From: Rheum nobile
Lineage: Eukaryota > Streptophyta > Magnoliopsida > Caryophyllales > Polygonaceae
Length of the DNA stretch: 64,000 nt
NCBI GenBank assembly: GCA_027886185.1
Contig: WOAB01000098.1
Span: 1,860,001-1,924,000 of the forward strand
Direction: 5' to 3'
Part shown: positions 1 to 9,667 of the stretch, one piece after another
How positions within the stretch are numbered: the stretch's first letter is position 1
How the letters are laid out: each line of letters begins with the position of its first letter
Translations under genes and position numbers: made by a program
The notes under the pieces: model-generated
What the model was told of the DNA's origin: nothing
The model's input: only the letters and a program-made list of their open reading frames with translations
The model's database searches: none

Positions 1-197
1 CAAGAATTTCATGTTCATGTTTCAAACTTTCATGGAATAATGTCTACCTTCTCCCATGCTATATTTCCAAGCTTTGAAACAGGGTACAGGGTACACATTA
101 AGAGAGGAAGATCCATAACATTTTTGTTTGTCCATGCAAGTCGGTTAGGTCAAGTTCATGGTGTCACAAGCATCATGAGTATCTTGGAGTTTTTAAC

Positions 198-290
198 TTG
201 CCTAATGTCTTGTGCTTTCAAATTGAAGGTGGTCAGGATTCGGGGTCGAATCCTCTTCAAGGAAGGGAGGATGATGTGATAATGGCCCAC
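198..290 (+). pseudogene. Possible C-terminal tail of an LTR-retrotransposon polyprotein
   Basis: Just upstream of the polypurine tract, one frame reads a short acidic tail (EGGQDSGSNPLQGREDDVI). It resembles the tails that end Ty3/gypsy-type Pol proteins of plants, where the last codons run over the polypurine tract into the 3' LTR. The upstream 200 bases in this frame are broken by a stop near position 77 and show no recognisable integrase motif, so only the tail is supported. The rest of the element lies to the left of the window. The resemblance is from memory of the family, and the call is weak. Confidence 0.35.
259..271 (+). other. Polypurine tract of the left-edge LTR retrotransposon
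   Basis: AAGGAAGGGAGGA is a 13-base pure-purine run that directly abuts the TGATGTG start of the LTR at 272. This is the expected plus-strand primer position for reverse transcription and fixes the LTR as a 3' LTR on the plus strand. Confidence 0.7.
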
Positions 291-1281
291 ATCAAGGTCC
301 ATGCCAAGCAATACAAGGCCGAGACTTCAACCAAGGAGATTGGACCGGCGCCGCTCAAGTTAGGGTTTCTCAAACCCGTTGTGCCAACTTCGTCAAAACT
401 GAGCCTCCAACTCACCATCCTTCGTGATATGCCTAACGAGGAGCCCATTCCAAAAACTAGGCCATTTGGAGCACGAATGCCTATGTAGTTGTAAGGAGGC
501 CTAAGGAGCACCGAGCAAGCAAAAGAGGGAAGCGGCCATCTCCCATATCGGGTCCGAACTCGCCACACACATGGGTCCAGGAGGCTCATATGGACCCAAG
601 GACACTACGGACCAAGTTTGGCTCGAAACGCACGACCGGATTGGGCTATGGCTCCATGAAGCTCTTTGCACTGCACACACCAATGCCAACGGCGACGGGC
701 CTTATTTTGGAGCTTGATCATGAGAGTTGGTTCTATTTTGTCGGGCTTGGTTTTTGGCCCATTTTGGGAGGTCCAATTAGTACTTCTTTTGCCTATTTAA
801 ACCCCACCAACTCACTTGTACAAGGGTTGGCAAATTGAGATCAAAACTCTAAGTTACCTTCTTGTCTTGTTTTTGCTTCAAATTCCAGAATTATTTCAAT
901 TCAGTTTTCATCTTGTTCTTGTGGTTTTATCAAGAACTTTGGTTGATTCTTTGGTCGATCTATCCAAAGACATCATTCATGTCCGAACTCAAAGCATCGT
1001 TGGTGGATCTATCCTTCGACGTCGCGTGTTCATCCTCTTCAAGCCTTGGTGGCCATATCCAAGTCAAGAAGAGTCTTACAATCCTCTTGTGTGAATTCAT
1101 TTGAGGAGTTGATTGCCTATCCTCCACTCTCTCAGCCACTTGAAGATCATCCTCCATTTCCCACGCAAAGTCATCCAAAATCCACTTCAAGAAGTAGACG
1201 TTATCCAAGTTTTCTCTTCTCTTTCGTGAGATTCAAGCTTGCTTCAAGAACCGTTGTTCAAGGATCCTAAGGGGCACATCA
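272..1281 (+). mobile_element. 3' LTR of a left-truncated (by window) LTR retrotransposon
   Basis: The 1,010-base segment begins TGATGTG and ends CACATCA, a perfect 7-base terminal inverted repeat of the TG...CA type. It is preceded by a polypurine tract. The internal region and 5' LTR are outside the window, so the target-site duplication cannot be tested; the 5 bases after the LTR are CTTTG. The family is not one I can name. Reading frames inside it (for example 816-1094 and 960-1208) have no recognisable domain and are treated as LTR sequence. Confidence 0.65.
794..801 (+). promoter_or_regulatory. Candidate TATA box inside the left-edge LTR
   Basis: TATTTAAA lies about midway in the LTR and is followed by a C/A-rich stretch (CCCCACCAACTCAC), a common layout for the U3/R promoter of plant LTR retrotransposons. 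It is a position and motif match only. Confidence 0.35.
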
Positions 1282-1884
1282 CTTTGTCATATAAGTTAAG
1301 ACTATGTTTATGATTATATAGATTTTTTTTTATAAATCACCTTTCACTAATATTATAATTGTGTAGGCAAGCATATGGTAATTAAACCAAGTTGGCCGTA
1401 CGCACACATATATATATGGCCATAATATTTGATATACGTAGGCTATTTATATGCATGGCCAACTGATTTCAATTGTGGCCCATGCTTCCAATTTATGAAA
1501 AGCCATATTCGGGTGTATATATATATCTTCTTTTATAATAAGATATTTGGTTACTTAATTAATCATTAACCCTTCAAATTTTATCTTTAACAAAATCTCT
1601 ATTCGGTCGAGATTTTAGAATCCAAACTAGAGTAAGATCTTTTTATCCAAGTTATCTCTTGTATATATATATATACATATATCTCATCCATCACTTTTAC
1701 AATTCCAAAAAAAACGAGGCAGACTCTCTTCTATTTTTTGGAGCAATTCCCATTCTTAATCTTTGAATAACCCTTGTTACACCAAGATCACACCAATAAG
1801 CGGACCAATTCTCAAAAGGTTAGTTAATTAATTTTGGCTTTGATTAATGTCTCTACCTTTATTAGTCAAAGCTTATTGAAATTT
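1282..1884. other. AT-rich intergenic spacer
   Basis: The stretch between the left-edge LTR and the candidate MULE end contains several TA microsatellite runs (around 1407-1418, 1518-1526 and 1662-1680). It has no reading frame or RNA gene that I can support. Confidence 0.5.
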
Positions 1885-2060
1885 GGAGAATTGCAAAAAC
1901 TACCAGATTTTAATAGGTCGTTTGCAAAAATATCAGGTTTTGAAAAGTATAGCAAAAATGTCATAAAGCTGCAAAACTTTAAAAAAAAAAAAAGGTGAAT
2001 TCATATTTATATTTATCTTTTTTTTTGGGTGAGAATTAAACTTTTAAGGAGACTAATTAT
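1885..2060 (+). repeat. Left terminal inverted repeat of candidate MULE
   Basis: An A/T-rich end with the repeated motif GCAAAAA-TA-C. It matches the inverted sequence at 10610-10786 over at least three ordered blocks. I judge identity by eye as roughly two thirds over the outer 75 bases. It ends in poly(A) and poly(T) runs around 1979-1993 and 2018-2026. Confidence 0.5.
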
Positions 2061-2280
2061 ACTTAACAACTATAACAGGTTTAAGCTTCCTCCTCCTCTC
2101 ATCTGCTTCGGATTTCTTCTCATCGGCGCTGCTTCCTTCACCATCTTTGGCCCGCCGCCGTCGCTTCCGGCTCCAATTTCTCCTTCGTTGCTGTCTTTCT
2201 TCGTCTCTGTCTCCTATTAATCAAGGTTGACGCTCCAACTGATATTACTTTCTTCCATGTCGGTTCCCACTTCCTCTTCC

Positions 2281-2685
2281 ATGGCGCCTATGGTATGGAG
2301 CAACCTCCCAGTAGACATCTTAACACTCCTATCAAAACTCCTCAACACCGACGTTGACATCCTCTATCTCTGGTCCGTCTGCTCATCATGGCGAGCTTCA
2401 ATTCGTCCTCGTCTGAGGCCATCTCCCTTTCCTCTGAAACTGTTGCCATTAAACTCCAATTACACCTCCCCTACCGGCGATCTTTGTTTTCTCAACTACA
2501 CCACCCTCTATCATCTCTCGCCGTCGAGACATGGCCCTCACGCCGACGATCCTTCCGACAGATGGCTGTTTAGGGATCTGGAGGTAAACCCTAATTGTTT
2601 CTCTCTCTTAGCACCACTGTTTCCAAACAAGCTTGAATTCCCTCCCGGTGCGAAGAACACTTGTACTTGTGCAGTCGAAAATTGA
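2281..2685 (+). pseudogene. Truncated F-box (SKIP23/DUF295-like) gene fragment
   Basis: From the ATG at 2281 a 134-residue frame opens with an F-box. WSNLPVDIL at residues 6-14 is followed by LYLWSVCSSWR at about 28-38, the LP...D.L and SVC..WR signature of plant F-box proteins of the SKIP23/KIB (DUF295) group. Known members use the F-box to bind SKP1 within an SCF ubiquitin ligase and are usually about 370-400 residues. Here the DUF295 half is missing. After SDRWLFRDLEV the DNA shows a donor-like GTAAACC (GT at 2584), and the remaining codons look like intron read-through. I chose 2281 over the upstream 2227 start because the F-box begins 5 residues later. I infer a captured or truncated fragment rather than a working gene. 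Confidence 0.65.
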
Positions 2686-2711
2686 AACAGGTAAAGGGAG
2701 AAGTAGAAGAA

Positions 2712-2930
2712 ATGCAATCGGTAATCGTTTTGCTGTTTCTCTGTCTTCTATGCCGGAATTCGATCTCCGCTGATAACCAATTTGCCATTGATGGGAAGGT
2801 CAAAGAGCTCGACAGTTCCAATTTCGACTCCACCATCTCATCTTTCGATTACGTACTCGTCGATTTCTATGCCCCTTGGTGTGGCCACTACAAACGCCTC
2901 TCTCCTGGGTTTAATAGGTTAGCAATTTGA
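2712..2930 (+). pseudogene. Exon 1 fragment of a PDI5-like protein disulfide isomerase
   Basis: From ATG 2712 the frame gives 72 residues. A hydrophobic signal peptide (about 1-20, VIVLLFLCLLC core) is followed by GKVKELDSSNFDS and then VDFYAPWCGHYKRLSP. This is the first thioredoxin-like domain of plant PDI-like 5-1/5-2 proteins, which catalyse thiol-disulfide exchange in the endoplasmic reticulum. The active site is normally CGHC; here it reads CGHY (residues 57-60), so the resolving cysteine is lost. Similarity stops at residue 65. A GT at 2909 looks like the intron-1 donor, after which stop codons follow. No further exons are seen. The fragment follows the F-box fragment in the same direction with a 25-base overlap of the longest frames (2661-2685), which suggests a chimeric captured segment. 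Confidence 0.7.
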
Positions 2931-3367
2931 TGCTTCTGGGCGTAGACTTGTAGCTTGTGAAGTCTTACATTAAGGAACAATGAGAAAGGGTGATTTTTGT
3001 TTATGACTCGGGAAAAGAAGCTTGTGAAGGAGGTATTCAGGGATTTCTCTGGATTTCGGAGTTGGTTAACATATTGGATTGTAGTATGGCTTATAATGGG
3101 ATTTGGGTTGTGATGGCTCAAATTTTGATTCTTGTAAGTGATTTGTAGCTGAAGTTGTACAATTTTGGGGCTTCGGAAGAATGTGAATTGTGATTTAGAA
3201 ATTAGAACTCAATGTGATGACTTTTGGATGTCAGGAGTGATTTATAGTGCATCTTGTTTCATCCTTCTGCAATTTGCACTGCTTGATATGTATGACTATT
3301 CGTTCCACTAGTGTTAAACAAGAGCATCCACAATAGTTTAATAAATTTCCTTATGAATTAACCTCCT
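2909..3367 (+). other. Probable captured intron sequence downstream of the PDI exon
   Basis: The stretch begins at the GT following the PDI exon. It is T-rich on the plus strand, as plant introns are, and has no open frame longer than the minus-strand shadow at 2888-3121. No matching second PDI exon is visible before the dispersed repeats start near 3368. Confidence 0.4.
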
Positions 3368-3794
3368 AAAGTATATCAAGTTAGGTCAATGCTATGTTAT
3401 TTCACAAAATTTATAAAATGAAATTTCAAATGATAAGAAGCGTAAAATAATACTAATTCTCACAATATATAACAGAGTAATGACCTGACAACGTACAAAT
3501 ATGGCCTGATAAAGTGAATATTGCTCTGAAGTTTGAAATTGGCTAACATTTGAAATTTTGTGACATAACAGAGCACTGACCTGACTTCGTATAAATATGG
3601 CCTGATAAAGTAAACTGTATGAGTTTTGCTTCTCAATTTGGAAAGCAAATACCATATTATAGTAAAGATTGTTTTCCTAGCTTTAGATTTAGGAAAATGA
3701 TCATGTATTTGTATTTTTAACTAGTATCTTTGCTTGGTCTTTTGTATTGGAAAATTACTTAAAAGCCTATTAGTTCAAAAGGAAGAGCAATGTG

Positions 3795-4095
3795 TTTGTT
3801 GTACATTAGAGGATATAGCAAATAAAATAATTTGTATTTTTTATCTGCATGACAGTTCATATTAATAATAGAAGAAAAACGTGTCATTGTTTTTATTAAT
3901 TTATTATTAGCACAAGCCAAACAAAGCATTATGTTTTTTATCAGGCCACATTTAGGTCACATTTATACGAAGTTAGGCCAATGCTCTATTATATCACAAA
4001 ATTTCAAATGTTAGCCGATTTTAAATTTCAGAGCAATATTCACTTTGTCAGGCCACATTTGTACGTAGTCAGGTCATTACTCTGCTATATTAGCT
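3795..4095 (+). repeat. Segmental duplication A, copy 1 (partner 6140-6425)
   Basis: Sequence from GAGGATATAGCAAATAAAAT through TGCATGACAGTTCATATTAA and AAACAAAGCATTATG into a CAGGCCACATTT unit is repeated with few changes near 6145-6425. The duplication therefore includes unique DNA as well as the dispersed repeat. Confidence 0.75.
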
Positions 4096-4187
4096 TTAAG
4101 CAAAACCACTTTTATACCAGAACATGCCTAGTTAAGAATGCATTTGTATTTTGCGAGTCTAGACATCAGAAAGCCATGCTCGTATTT

Positions 4188-4432
4188 ATACGAACATATA
4201 TACATCCCCACCAGGCCTTGTTCGACTCCAAATAAATCAGGCTTTTATTCATTAAATTCAAAATCTGACCACACCATCGTCTTCGCCATGCTCAATTTAC
4301 TTAGACCCGCCTCTTGAATCATTTGAAATCATCTCCGAATGACATCGAATCACCTCCGTATCGGCCCGCTTTGTGCATGGAAAACTTGAACTCTTAAATT
4401 ATATATAGATCCCTCCCACATTTATGTACTTT
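4188..4432 (+). repeat. Segmental duplication B, copy 1 (partner 7112-7343)
   Basis: ACATATATACATCCCCACCA, ATTCATTAAATTCAAAATCT and GTATCGGCCCGCTTTGTGCA to CCTCCCACATTTATGTACT occur in the same order at 7112-7343. The copies differ by point changes and a short indel before CCCTCCCACA. Confidence 0.75.
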
Positions 4433-6139
4433 ATCGGACCATATTTATACGAAGTCAGGTCAATGCTCTGTTATATCACAAAATTTCAAATGTTAGCCGA
4501 TTTTAAATGTCAGAGCAACATTCACTTTATCAGGCCACATTTATACGTAGTCAGGTCAATGCTCTATTATATCACAAAATTTCAAATGTTAGCCGATTTT
4601 TAAATGTTTGAGTAATATTCACTTTATCAGGCCACATATATACGTAGTCAGGTCAATGCTCTGTTATATCACAAAATTTTAAATGTTAGCCGATTTTAAA
4701 TGTCAGAGCAATATTCACTTTATCACGCCACATTTGTACGTAGTCAGGTCATTACTCTATTATATTAACTTTAAATTTGAAACACTTAAGTTTGCATTTA
4801 TTAGTTGTGATTCTCATTGAATTGATAACCACTCATAATATTTACGAGTTTTGATAAGAGAAATATGCCTTAAACCACCATTCATAGTTGGTTGGTTCCG
4901 TAATAAGAAACACTAATCACCATCAAAAAATCAATTTTGTGACAAAAAAATGAATCTAGAGGCTTGTGTTTTATGGGGTGAAATATCATTGTCCTTCTCA
5001 ATCTCATGTTCTTCTATGAAGGACTAGTCTGTAATAACCTAATGGGATATGTGAGGTCCAATTTTCATATAAAAAGTTGCTTTTAAAAATAAATTAATAA
5101 AATGTTTCATGAGTTTGACTTTTGACCGTCAAATTGCATAAAATGTTTCATCAAATTTAAAGGCAATATAAATGTGCTTTTAAATTTAAAGGGAATATAA
5201 ATGTGGTTTCAACATTTGAAATTTCATTTCTATAAATATTGTGATATAACACATCATTGACCTGATTTTGTATAAATATGATTTGATAAAGTAAATATTG
5301 TTGTGACATTTAAAATCGACTAACATTTAAAACTTCATTTTCGTAAATTTTGTTACATAGCAGAGCATTATGTACTTTATCAGACCACATTTATATGAAG
5401 TCAGGCCACATTTATTCGAAGTCAGGTAAACAATCTGTTATATCACAAAGTGTGTAATCAATCAGCTCTGCAAGCAATTAATAAGTTTTATCAAAGCTAT
5501 CTATTGTTATTCCTGAGTAGCTATATTGTACTTAGATTATACCAACATATAAATAATAGAATACCTGCATGTGAGCTATTGTTAACTCGTGAACTTAATT
5601 TATCTTAAAATCAGAGCTTCTGCAACAACGAATATGTGAAGTGTGAAAAAATTTCAGGACACATTTATACGAAGTCAGGTTAATGCTTTGTTATATCACA
5701 AAATTTCAAATACCAACCGATTTTAAATTTTAAAGCAATATTCACTTTATCTGGCCACATTGATACAAAGTCAGGCCACATTTATACGAAGTCAGGTCAA
5801 TGTTTTGTTATATCACAAAATTTCATATGTCATCAGATTTAAATTTTAGATCAATATTCACTTTATCAGGCCATGTTTGTACGTAGTCAGGTCATTACTC
5901 TTTATATTAGCTTTAAGCAGAACCACTTAATTTGCATTTATTAGTTGTGATCCTCTTTGAATTGATAACTAGGTGGTGATAATTATATAGGTATAACGTA
6001 TGACCTATAAGCCAAACAAAGCATAATGTTGAGTGTGATATGAAAACAGTAAATGGTGGAAAAACCGAATCATATATGTATATAAAAAATATATAAATAT
6101 ATATAAGAAAAATCTTGGTTGAATTGTAACTTGTACATT

Positions 6140-6425
6140 AGAGGATATAACAAATAAAATAATTTGTATTTTTTTTATCTGCATGACAGTTCATATTAAC
6201 AATAGAAGAAAAACATGTCATTGTTTGTATTAATTTATTATTAGCATAAGCCAAACAAAGCATTATGTTTTTTATCAGGCCACATTTATACGAAGTCAGG
6301 TCAATGCTCTGTTATATCACAAAATTTCAAATGTTAGCCGATTTCAAATTTCATAACAATATATACTTTATCAGGCCACATTTGTACGTAGTCAGGTCAT
6401 TCTTTTGTTATATTAACTTTAAATT
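6140..6425 (+). repeat. Segmental duplication A, copy 2
   Basis: Partner of 3795-4095 in the same orientation. It has small differences (for example an added T in the poly(T) run and TTAACA for TTAATA). Confidence 0.75.
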
Positions 6426-6440
6426 TGAAACAATAGTATT

Positions 6441-7111
6441 GCAAAGAGCATTGACCTAACTTGCTCAACTTCAAGATAACCATGAGATTGCCAAGCCCAG
6501 GTGCCCGGACGAGCCCTCCCACCATTGTTGATTACATATACTGATATACATGATGTTGTCGTTGTGCTTTTGGGCGGTGAGAGCGTTGGACAAATGTTGC
6601 AGCTTTTATTGCCATACTCTAAAGTTAATTTGATCATTTGATCTTCAATTCTTCCAGAGTTATTCCAGTGAAAAAGCTATATATTCCCCTTTTTTGTTAA
6701 TGATATTTTGATAAGCTCAACGTGATAAGCTCATAACTAACCTTTAAGGGAAATTTATAGGCTTACAGCAAACCAAGACATAAAGGGTATCTTTTAATAT
6801 GTTAATATAATATACTGACAAATTTTTCTTAGTTATTAGCACAATTTACAAGTGTAGAGTTACTCTACTGAATTCAAACTGTGCAAATTGTGATGATGAT
6901 GTCCTGGTTGGTTCCTTCTCTTGTAATTTGGCAGTCCTTGTTTCTTGAATATGTCGAATATGTTATAGTTGGGAATGAACCGTTCTTGAAGACCTACGAA
7001 GACACGTACGTACAGACTACATTTCCGGCGCTCCAATTATAATCACTGAGCCTTGTTTGAACATATATACATCAATACAAGGACGGCTAACTTCATTTCA
7101 AGCCACATTTA
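6441..7111. other. AT-rich stretch with no supported gene
   Basis: The short minus-strand frame at 6419-6637 has no recognisable domain. I see no RNA gene. The sequence is moderately AT-rich and single-copy within the window. Confidence 0.5.
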
Positions 7112-7343
7112 TATGAACATATATACATCACCACCAAGCCTTATTCGACCCCAAGAAAAACTTGTTTCGATTCATTAAATTCAAAATCTGACCACATCAT
7201 CGTCTTCGCCATACTCAAGTTACTTAAACCCGTCTCTTGAATCATTTGAAATCATCTCCGAACGACATCGAATCACCTCTGTATCGGCCCGCTTTGTGCA
7301 TAGAAAACCTGAACTCTTAAATCCCTCCCACATTTATGTACTC
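7112..7343 (+). repeat. Segmental duplication B, copy 2
   Basis: Partner of 4188-4432 in the same orientation. A TATATAGAT-containing insertion in copy 1 is absent here. Confidence 0.75.
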
Positions 7344-7654
7344 CATAAACAGTTCGATATTCTGTGCACATACATTAAGAAGGTTAGCCGTTCATTGCCC
7401 TATATACAGTTCACAAATCAAAAAGAGTCCACTTCAACATTAACAGAATAACCCATTCCACAAAAAATAATTTCAAGTGGACACTAAAATTATAGAGAGA
7501 GAATGCTCGAGATGCAGGAACAATAAGATAGTTTTATAGTATCGTAATTGCTTTTATAATCACCAAGAAAGAACAAAACCAGACAAATATAACAAAAAGT
7601 TTTAATTCAATGAATTGGCATCCTGTGTCTCAGAGGTTTAGAAGCACACCCCTG
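7344..7654. other. AT-rich spacer, nothing recognised
   Basis: No reading frame, repeat or RNA signal that I can support lies between duplication B and the GC-rich block. Base composition switches sharply from AT-rich to GC-rich near 7640-7660. Confidence 0.5.
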
Positions 7655-7828
7655 TACTGAGGAACACGAAGACGGCCACGAGCCCGACGCCGGCGAAACC
7701 CGATGAGGAACACGAAGACGGCGAAACCCGATGAGGAGCCCGACGCCGGCGAAACCCGATGTCAGCCGTGAACCCGATGAGGAACACGAAGACGGCCACG
7801 AGCCCGACGCCGGCGAAACCCCTGTACT
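7655..7828 (+). repeat. GC-rich short direct repeats
   Basis: GAGGAACACGAAGACGGC, CACGAGCCCGACGCCGGC and GAAACCCGATGAGGA are permuted several times. The longest direct pair is 7659-7702 and 7779-7822. Frames in both directions stay open only because of the repeat and GC content. No protein family is recognisable. Confidence 0.65.
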
Positions 7829-8050
7829 TCAAGAGGTCACCGCGTGCATCTCTGGCCCTCTGATGAGGTTTGAGCCCACCTGGGACCGCCTTCACTTGGT
7901 CTGCCTCAAGTCGGCGATCTGACCCAGTGGCCCAGCCCACGGTCTGCCTCGAGTCGGCGATCGGACCGTTGGCGCTCAACCCTCCCCAGGTCTACAGACC
8001 GTACACCCCAACCCGTCTCCTGGTAAGCGCGAGGCTACACCAGGTGGGTT

Positions 8051-8128
8051 GCTGCTGGAGGGAATCGAACCCCCAACCTTTGATACAAGGGCAAATCCAT
8101 GCACACTTGTATCACCAATTGAGCTACA
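8051..8128 (-). other. tRNA-like module, type 2 (GATACAAG type)
   Basis: Read on the minus strand it has an A-box-like TAGCTCAATTGG, a 7-bp stem GATACAA/TTGTATC and a T-arm GGGGGTTCGATTCCCTCC containing the B-box GGTTCGATTCC, then ...AGCAGC. It lacks a normal D-arm and a canonical anticodon arm, so it is tRNA-like rather than a tRNA gene. Confidence 0.55.
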
Positions 8129-8133
8129 GTGTA

Positions 8134-8203
8134 GTTGGTGATATGATGGGCATTCCACTGCCCTCATATCAAAGGGTCGGGGGTTCGAGTCCCCTCCACC
8201 AAC
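8134..8203 (+). other. tRNA-like module, type 1 (GATATGA type) with 7-bp acceptor-like stem
   Basis: GTTGGTG (8134-8140) pairs with CACCAAC (8197-8203). Between them lie a long hairpin (GATATGA, bulged T, GGGCA, loop TTCCAC, TGCCC, TCATATC) and a T-arm with GGTTCGAGTCC, which fits the Pol III B-box. At 70 nt and with a terminal stem it is tRNA-sized. The D-arm and anticodon arm are replaced by one 12-bp hairpin. Confidence 0.55.
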
Positions 8204-8400
8204 ATCCTGGAGGATTAACAGGCGCAAGCCTCCCTCCAGGTTGGGGTACAAGGGCTGCAGCCCTGCTCTGTGATCAGGGCACCAGCGGTCAGATCGCCGA
8301 TTGAGGCAGACCGTGGGCTGGGCCGCTGGGTCAGACCGCCGATCGAGGCAGACCATGGGAAGGCGGACCCAGGTGGGCTCGAATCACATCATAAAAGTGC

Positions 8401-8853
8401 ACTTTTATGATGAGGTTTGAGCCCACCTGGGACCGCCTTCAGTTGGTCTGCCTCAAGTCGGCGATCTGACCCAACGGCCCAGCCCACGGTCTGCCTCGAG
8501 TCGGCGATCGGACCGCTGACGCTCAACCCTCCCCAGGTCTGCAGACCGTACACCCCAACCCGTCTCCTGGTAAGCGCGAGGTGCAGCTCAATTGGTGATA
8601 CAAGTGTGCATGGATTTGCCCTTGTATCAAAGGTTGGGGGTTCGATTCCCCCCAGCAGCAACCCACCTGGTGTAGCCTCGCGCTTACCAGGAGACGGGTT
8701 GGGGTGTACGGTCTACAGACCTGGGGAGGGTTGAGCTTCAGCGGTCCGATCGCCGACTCGAGGCACACCGTGGGCTGGGCCGCTAGGTCAGATCGCCGAC
8801 TTGAGGCAGACCAACTGAAGGTGGTCCCAGGTGGGCTCAAACCTCATCATAAA
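8401..8853. repeat. Foldback unit II: near-perfect about 180-bp inverted arms around one tRNA-like module
   Basis: The left arm 8401-8580 (ACTTTTATGATGAGGTTTGA ... CTCCTGGTAAGCGCGAG) is matched by the inverted right arm 8677-8853 (CTCGCGCTTACCAGGAG ... TCATCATAAAAGT). The roughly 95-base spacer contains a single plus-strand type-2 tRNA-like module. A transcript across it would form a very long hairpin. Confidence 0.75.
8582..8659 (+). other. tRNA-like module, type 2
   Basis: It contains GCAGCTCAATTGGT (A-box-like), the GATACAA/TTGTATC stem, and GGGGGTTCGATTCCCCC, a perfect 5-bp T-stem with a 7-nt TTCGATT loop and B-box. It sits in the spacer of foldback II. Confidence 0.6.
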
Positions 8854-9043
8854 AGTGATGTGATCCGAGCCCACCTGGGTCCGCCTTCCCATGGTCTGCC
8901 TCGTTCGGCGTTCTGACCCAACGCCCCAGCCCACGGTCTGCCTCGATCGGCGATCTGACCGCTGGCGCCCTAATCACAGAGCAGGGCTGCAGCCCCTGCA
9001 CCCCAACCTGGAGGGAGGCTTGCGCCTGTTAATCCCCCAGGAT

Positions 9044-9122
9044 GTTGGAGGGGGGAATCGAACCCCCGACCCTTTGATATGAGGGCAGTGGAATACCCAT
9101 CATATCACCAATTGAGCTGCAG
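9044..9122 (-). other. tRNA-like module, type 1
   Basis: The minus strand reads GCTCAATTGGTGATATGA, then GGGTA/TGCCC inner pairs with the TTCCAC loop, TCATATC, and a T-arm with GGTTCGATTCC. Compared with the 8134 copy, one inner C-G pair has become a U-G wobble in RNA, so the stem is preserved. Confidence 0.55.
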
Positions 9123-9195
9123 CCCAATTGGTGATACAAGTGTGCATGGATTTGCCCTTGTATCAAAGGTTGGGGGTTCGATTCCCCCCAGCAGC
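9116..9195 (+). other. tRNA-like module, type 2
   Basis: GCTGC at 9116-9120 can pair with GCAGC at 9191-9195. The internal GATACAA/TTGTATC stem and the GGGGG/CCCCC T-arm with B-box are intact. Its 5' end overlaps the 5' end of the divergent type-1 module. Confidence 0.6.
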
Positions 9196-9589
9196 AACCC
9201 ACTCAGCAAGGCCTCGTGCCTACTGGGAGACGGGTTGGGGTGCGTGGTCTGCAGACCTGGAGAGGGTTGAGCGCCAGCGGTCCGATCGCCGACTCGAGGC
9301 AGACCGTGGGCTGGGCCGCTGGGTCAGATCGCCGACTTGAGGCAGACCAAGTGAAGGCGGTCCCAAGTGGGCTCAAACCTCATCATAAAAGTGCACTTTT
9401 ATGATGTGATCTGAGCCCACCTGGGTTCGCATTCCCATGGTCTGCCTCGTTCGGCGTTCTGACCCAGCGGCCCAGCCCACGGTCTACCTCGATCGGCGAT
9501 CTGACCGTTGGCGCCCTAATCACAGAGCAGGGTTGTAGCCCCTACACCCCAACCTGGAGGGAGGCTTGCGCCTGTTAATCCCCCAGGAT

Positions 9590-9667
9590 GTTGGAGGGGG
9601 GAATCGAACCCCCGACCCTTTGATATGAGGGCAGTGGAATACCAATCATATCACCAATTGAGCTGCA
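9590..9667 (-). other. tRNA-like module, type 1
   Basis: A minus-strand copy with GATATGA/TCATATC stem, TTCCAC loop and B-box GGTTCGATTCC. The 5' inner strand has TTGGTA where the 8134 copy has TGGGCA, so the inner stem is weaker by one pair. Confidence 0.5.

Larger units (their letters stand above)
3368..6440. repeat. Field of dispersed about 120-bp repeats in both orientations
   Basis: A unit reading CAGGCCACATTTATACGAAG, TCAGGTCAATGCTCTGTTAT, ATCACAAAATTTCAAATGTT and AGCCGATTTTAAAT recurs. Its second half repeats the first motif with GTACGTAG in place of ATACGAAG. Direct copies lie around 3944-4100, 4433-4780, 5370-5450, 5655-5900 and 6278-6430. Inverted copies lie around 3470-3640 and 5215-5370. 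Reading frames that repeat the peptide FIRPHLYVVRSLLCYI on either strand come from this unit. The family is not one I recognise. Confidence 0.7.
7860..8390. repeat. Foldback unit I of the GC-rich cluster
   Basis: The outer arms read GGTTTGAGCCCACCTGGGAC at 7866 and the inverted GTCCCAGGTGGGCTC-like sequence near 8366-8380, with repeated GGTCTGCCTC..GTCGGCGATC motifs within. The centre holds two tRNA-like modules in divergent orientation (8051-8128 minus and 8134-8203 plus). The two arms differ in their inner halves: AACCCGTCTCCTGGTAAGCG on the left and a GGAGGCTTGCGCCTGTTAAT-like sequence, inverted, on the right. The unit is therefore a hybrid of two arm types. Confidence 0.65.
8854..9391. 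repeat. Foldback unit III with divergent type-1/type-2 tRNA-like modules
   Basis: The left arm starts GTGATCCGAGCCCACCTGGG and the right arm ends in the inverted CAAGTGGGCTCAAACC before CATCATAAAAGTG. Its centre (9044-9195) carries a minus-strand type-1 and a plus-strand type-2 module whose 5' ends overlap in GAGCTGCAGC. Confidence 0.7.

Noticed and set aside
6419..6637. Short minus-strand protein of 72 residues
   Set aside because: No recognisable domain; it overlaps the dispersed repeat.
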